Source of the DNA: Galeopsis tetrahit
Taxonomy: Eukaryota; Streptophyta; Magnoliopsida; Lamiales; Lamiaceae
Reading direction: 5' to 3'
Assembly: GCA_963675135.1 (NCBI GenBank)
Contig: OY776129.1
Coordinates: 59,102,845-59,166,844 of the forward strand
Length of the DNA stretch: 64,000 bases
Made by a program: the position numbers and the translations under genes. Positions 59,238-64,000 of this stretch are shown here, in pieces. Position 1 is the first letter of the stretch. Every line of letters begins with the position of its first letter. The notes beneath the pieces were generated by a model. It ran no database searches. It saw only the letters and a program-made list of their open reading frames with translations, and was not told the DNA's origin.

Positions 59238-59755
59238 AGGGCGTTCCTACCTTATGCCTAAGGGGGGTGATCAAAGTATTTCATTAAAGATGGGTCGTTA
59301 CTTTTGGTGATCTTTCTTTTTGGCCGATTCCTCCTCTTCCTATTGATCAAAAGCATCCAGCATCGGTCTCTCCCTGGCTTAACACATCGTACTTGTCCAT
59401 CCAACCGGCCAAGCAACCCTACCCCACCCCGGCCCACCCTCCATATATGTGTTAAAATTTAATATTTTAGTAATGTTTTAAATTAAATAAAATGAATGAT
59501 AGATTAATTAATAAGTTTATTATAAAAATCATCCCAAAACAATTTTTTAATTACATTTTTGGTACCTATAAATAAAAGTGGTTCGGTAAGTATTTTAATT
59601 GTAAAACTGATTTAAAATTTATTTTTTTACATATTTAAGACTATTATTGATAAAAAAAATCACTTTTATATTACTTTAATATTTTTAAAACACGTTTGTA
59701 ATTAACTAATGTTGTTGTAGTATTATATAAATTAAAAAAGAAACTTATCCCCTTA
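59238..59755. mobile_element. Truncated duplicate of the hAT-like element
   Basis: Left end AGGGCG preceded by AAGTATGC, counterpart of 30924. Similarity to the parent, interrupted by about 165 bp of unrelated sequence at 59265-59430, runs to about 59755 and then stops before the right end. This is the right edge of the mosaic duplication. Confidence 0.6.
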
Positions 59756-61020
59756 ATATTTTTATCTTTTTTTTTAAGGGTTTAAACCCTATTCAAAATA
59801 TCCATTTTTCGTTTAAGCTAATATTTCTAAGCATCCAATTTCAAGGATATCATATATTTGAGAGTTTTTATCTCTTCTATGTGGCATTCTCATTTGGCCA
59901 TTAATTTAAAATACTGCAATTCTATAAGTCATTTTTTCTATTTTCAAATTTACTATTTAAAATTTATCTTAAACCGTTTTTTTCTCTCATAAATATAACT
60001 TCTCTAAACCCCGTTTTTTCTTCTCACACATAAATAAATTGATAAAAATAACTTCTTATTCTCATAAATTGTTTTTCTTTCTCATTAACATTTCTCTCTT
60101 ACTTTTCATTTCCTGCTCTTATTCTCACTCTTTTTTTCTCACGTTCTCTTTTGCATTTTTTCTCAGTTTTACTTTCTCTGAACATTTCTCTCCTACTTTT
60201 CATTTTCTTTCTTCCTCTCCACATTCTCTATCAAGTTTCTGCACCATTTGGATTCATTTGGGTTCATCCTCTCATATAAAACGGTTAATTTTTTTAATAT
60301 GTATTTTAATTTCCATCTTCTGTATTTTCTCAATTTAAATTAAATATTGCCACCGAAATTTGAAATCTGACGCATCTATTAACCTAATCTACTTGGTTTA
60401 ATCTAGTATACACTTTGATGCGTCGAAAAAGAACGCTTACGGATATAGATCGTTCTCTTACGAGCACTATTAATCACGAGTCCAATCTCTCGTTGAATCC
60501 TTGGCAATCTTTCAAAGAAATCTCCTTGGAAATCCGCAAATGACCTGCAAAAGTACGCCGGAGGGGGGCTCCGGCGTAGAAGCTCCGACGCTCAAGTCAG
60601 ATTCAATCGTTGGCGAAATCAAAGAGGAATTCCCCTGTATGTCTAGGGAAATTCCGGCGAATATAGTGGAGTTTCTCCTCCAATCAGTGTACAATTCGTG
60701 TAAAAGTATGTAAAGTATGTATTCTGTAAAAAACGTATGTATTTGTTTTAGAACTTAACCAAGAATAGGGAAATAACCTTGTTTGTATACCTGGCCCCTC
60801 TCTGCGGAGAGAGGAAGACTTCTTCTCCCTATATTCTCGGCCCATCCCATAAATCCGGCCTCAAATCCCTAAGGACTCGGCCTCTTTCCCTGAAGACTTG
60901 GTTCTTCAGCTTATCGGCTCCTACTTTCGTGGGTTTGAACTATTCCTTTGACTTGGCTAAGAAAGATGGACTATACGTTCCATATTTGGGCCGGACCACT
61001 TCAAGCCCAAGGGCTATTAA

Positions 61021-63022
61021 TCTCTTCAAATATGGGCCAAAGGCCCAATCACCCTGATATCTCTAATTTCCCTACTTAAGCCCAGGGGTGTATTAATCCT
61101 GTTTCTTCGACGTATCGACCTAATCACACCTATCATAATTTATCCCGTTTCCACGTGTCGACTTCTCAGAGAGCGACATATTTATCTACATTTCCCAATC
61201 CGTATACCAATCCATCCTTACCTCTGCGAAATTTCCACTTATCTCCGTATACCTTTGAACCAATTTACTCCCAATGCCATACGTGCAATGTTAGGCTTTT
61301 ATATCCTAATGAAGGGAAATGGTGGGGATCCTTCGGCTCAACTCTTTCTAACCCAGTACGTGTGCAAGTTCGCGGACGGGTTCTTTTATGCTAGTGGTCG
61401 TACCTCCAGGACCGGCAAGTTCATGGAAAAACTCCATGAGGGAGTCCAGGACTGGAAAGACTACTATTTCTTTGTTACAAATCCTCTTCCTTGGGAGTTT
61501 CCTCATGAAGGATGGATTTATGAGAATCCTGGGGTACCCCGTCCTCCTCTTTCAATTTGTTCTTCTTTAAACCTGGATGTGATGAACCACTTAAACGATC
61601 ATGTCTCTGTTCATGGCTTTTTTGATGTAATGGGTATCTGTAAAAATCCTAGAGCTCTCTCTCATTTTGGTTTTGGTCGCTCCGACTACCCTTTAGGTCC
61701 CGATGATGGTAATACCATTTCCTTTCCTGAGTAGTGTCTTCCGAATTGGAGATGCCTTGTTTATTTAATGTCGTTTCATATTTCTTTGTGCAGCTATGAG
61801 TTGGTTAACTCAGATTTTGCGTGATGCTGCCCCTCTCTCAATGGTTAATAAGTCTCCGGCCCCTGAGAGTTCTTCGAAAGCTCAGATTCCTCCTTCCCCA
61901 GTGGCACCTGCTACTGGGTCTGTTGCTAAGCGTACCCGTTCCTCTACTGAAAAGGCCATGGTTTCCACTTTGCCTCCTGTCTCCGATGCTTCCAAGAAAA
62001 AGAAGTACAAGACCAAATCTTCCCGTCCTAACGTCACTTCCGATGCTCCAGATGAGATTAATGTTGATCATCTCTTGGCTTTTATAGAACGTTACACTCC
62101 GACTCCTGCCACGGAGGCCCTCAATGCTCTGTCCTTCGGGGAGCGGGTGGTGCATGCCGCTCATAGCTTTACCCAGGTATTCCCTTCCTGTAAACACATT
62201 TCTAAGTAATTTTAATAAGAAAGGGTATACTTGTCTTACTTCTTTAGATGATTCATTGTGTAGTTTGGTCTCCTGTTCTCCAACGTGTCCGAACGAGCTC
62301 TTCAGTCCCTCCAACTGGTGGATGATCTCCACAGTCAAGTAGAGTTGGAGAAGGTGAAGAAGGATATTCTCGAAGCAGAGTTACATGATGCTAATCAGAG
62401 GTGTAAAGTACTCCAAACAACGCTCTCGGGGGAGATTTCTTCGTTGAAGCAAGAGTTCGGTAAACGGGTGGAACAGCTGGAAGTCACTCTTCCTCAAGCT
62501 GGTATGAATTTGTGCCTAGACTCCCTGTTTACCTCTGCCGCAGGTCAAAAATTTCTAGGTACCTTGCATCAGGAGTGGCTGGAGGCCTTTCTTCGGAGTA
62601 GCAGCTTTTTGGGAGCGATGGGCGCATATATCCCACATTTCATTGATCATGGATTTTCCAACGCTGTGGCCGAACATTCCGCTCCGGGATTTAATGGTCA
62701 GTATACCCGTGCCCTCCGGTTAGACGAACTGGACACTCCCCCTAAGTTCCCTGGAGATGCTAAAGAAGACATCAATACTCCCTGGTGGTTACCTGGGATG
62801 AGGAAGGCGATCTTAGAGTTGAAGGATGCTTCCCTGAAATTAGATGATCTTACGCCGGCGAAGGATATGGCTTTCCCTATCCATGTGGAAAACCCCACTC
62901 CAGTGGCTACCGTGGCAGCGGGTGCTTTGATGGAAAAGGCAGAGGGAGGCGATTCCAGTGGGCGAGCTGAGGAGGCAGGGGAAGGTTCCGAGGGGAAGAA
63001 TGATGTTACCCTCTCTTCATAA
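61021..63022 (+). CDS. PF04195-type 'putative gypsy-type transposon' protein
   Basis: Likely three exons: about 61021-61708 (no certain ATG; the frame is open from about 61021), 61794-62176 and 62264-63022, joined by GT-AG introns of 85 and 87 bp with matching phase. The first exon carries the family core: RIPIHPYLCEISTYLRIPLN, QFTPNAIRAMLGFYIL, then WKDYYFFVTNPLPWEFP. The second is Ser/Pro/Lys-rich with a KKKKYKTK basic patch. The third has a coiled coil (about 62310-62480, heptad-like Leu/Glu/Lys) followed by a helical domain and an acidic Gly/Ser tail ending NDVTLSS. Such proteins accompany plant retroelements and their role is unknown. No catalytic residues of protease, integrase or reverse transcriptase are present. 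Start and intron boundaries are uncertain. Confidence 0.6.
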
Positions 63023-63484
63023 CTTTGATTCTCTGATAACACTTTGGTACTGTTAAAACACTTTTTATTTTGTTAAGGCCTCTAAGGCCCTTTTTGGTAT
63101 TTTCCGGAGACTCCACACTCCGGGGTTTTTCTGTGGAGGGCTTAGGCATGGTGCCTTAAGTCTTGAATATTCCTGCTTTTCTTCCGTTTAACATCGTACC
63201 TGCACATTTATCATTTGGCATGCATGTATATACATATATCTCTGACTCTGTTATTAGATGTGTAATGTGATATTCGTCCTGCTTATGAATCTAGCATGTT
63301 TTCAGCATTTTCTTGACACGTAAAGGCTCTAAAGCTCCTAGGGGAACCTTAATGAGGAGATAGGGTTGATATCCCTGTACTTACTTGGTGATTTGCTAAT
63401 GTTTCCAGTCTTTCTCTTAACACTAGAGTTTTAGGGATTATCCTCTCCCCTAGGTCAGAATTCGTAGGGATTATACTCTACCTT

Positions 63485-64000
63485 AAGTTGTTTATACTCG
63501 TGAGAGTTGTTTATACTCGTGAGAGTTGTTTATACTCGTAAGAGTTGTTTATACTCGTAAGAGTTGGTTTATACTCGTAAGAGTTGGTTTATACTCGTAA
63601 GAGTTAGTTTATACTCGTAAGAGTTGGTTTATACTCGTAAGAGTTGGTTTATACTCGTAAGAGTTAGTTTATACTCGTAAGAGTTCTTAGGGATTATACT
63701 CTCCCTGAAGTTTAGAATGTTTATGGATTATACTCTCCCAAAAGTTAGAATTTGTAGGGATTATACTCTCCCTTAAGTTGTTTATACTCGTAAGAGTTAG
63801 TTTATACTCGTAAGAGTTGTTTATACTCGTAAGAGTTAGTTTATACTCGTAAGAGTTAGTTTATACTCGTAAGAGTTGGTTTATACTCGTAAGAGTTAGT
63901 TTATACTTGTAAGAGTTGTTTATACTCGTAAAAGTTAGTTTATACTCGTAAGAGTTAGTTTATACTCGTAAGAGTTGGTTTATACTCGTAAAAGTTGGTT
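63485..64000 (+). repeat. 19-20 bp tandem array, continues past the window
   Basis: More than 20 copies of GTTTATACTCGTAAGAGTTG and its one-base variants (GTTA, GTGAGAG). Each unit holds the small inverted repeat ACTC-GTAA-GAGT. A 60-100 bp spacer with GGATTATACTCTCCC words splits the array near 63690-63775, and the same words precede it at 63430-63480, so there is a higher-order pattern. Very low divergence suggests recent amplification. Confidence 0.92.

Larger units (their letters stand above)
60400..64000 (+). mobile_element. Partial LTR-retroelement, cut by the window edge
   Basis: Composition rises sharply in GC from about 60400. 60500-61150 looks like LTR/leader sequence (CTCCGACGCTCAAGTCAG, GGGCCAAAGGCCCAA words). 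A PF04195-type frame at 61021-63022 and a tandem array from 63485 follow. The layout (extra ORF, then a 3' untranslated tandem array) resembles Tat-lineage Ty3/Gypsy elements. LTR ends, primer site and pol were not found, so the class is inferred. Confidence 0.5.

Noticed and set aside
60039..60338. 99-codon Phe/Ser-rich frame
   Set aside because: Simple TTTCTC-rich sequence; composition alone explains it.
63485..64000. CRISPR-like array
   Set aside because: Units are head to tail without unique spacers, and the genome is plant; it is an ordinary tandem repeat.

Overview
This is AT-rich nuclear DNA from a flowering plant, most likely a eudicot. The gene set (pectin-methyltransferase-like PMT2, sphingoid-base hydroxylase, class I TCP factor), GT-AG introns, Stowaway, hAT, Mutator and PIF transposons, a Copia LTR element and nuclear initiator tRNA-Met genes all fit. 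I cannot fix the genus from sequence alone.

Layout. 1-4080: no confident protein gene; a transcript-like region ends at a Helitron-type 3' terminus. 4081-10800: intergenic DNA with MITEs, CACTA-like ends and a degenerate repeat array. 10800-14640: PMT2-like methyltransferase (+). 15360-18289: sphingoid-base C4-hydroxylase (-), tail to tail with it. 21649-25020: HGH1 homologue (-). 25732-26706: a small Mutator-type element carrying a nested PIF/Harbinger element. 27325-29157: HAD-family hydrolase (copy A). 30303-30374: initiator tRNA-Met. 34777-35556: class I TCP factor. 37409-42437: nearly intact Copia retrotransposon. 43149-45491: three transposons nested one inside the other. 45729-46776: long-arm Mutator-type element. 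47848-50711: DUF616 (TOD1/MUCI70-like) membrane protein.

51213-59755 is a mosaic duplicate built from pieces found earlier in the window: HGH1 exon 3 with its introns, the promoter/5' leader/first 13 codons of the DUF616 gene, then the whole HAD gene and the region around the tRNA. The second HAD gene (copy B) is intact over all nine exons but now sits behind the DUF616 promoter and leader, so it looks like a natural promoter swap. Comparing copies gives empty sites that date several insertions (SINE, Mutator-type elements) to after the duplication. A CUL3 fragment was added downstream of copy B.

60400-64000 is the left part of another retroelement: a spliced PF04195-type reading frame followed by a 19-20 bp tandem array that runs off the window.

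Intron-exon models were built by hand from splice sites and protein-family memory. No database search was run; family names rest on recognition of conserved motifs.
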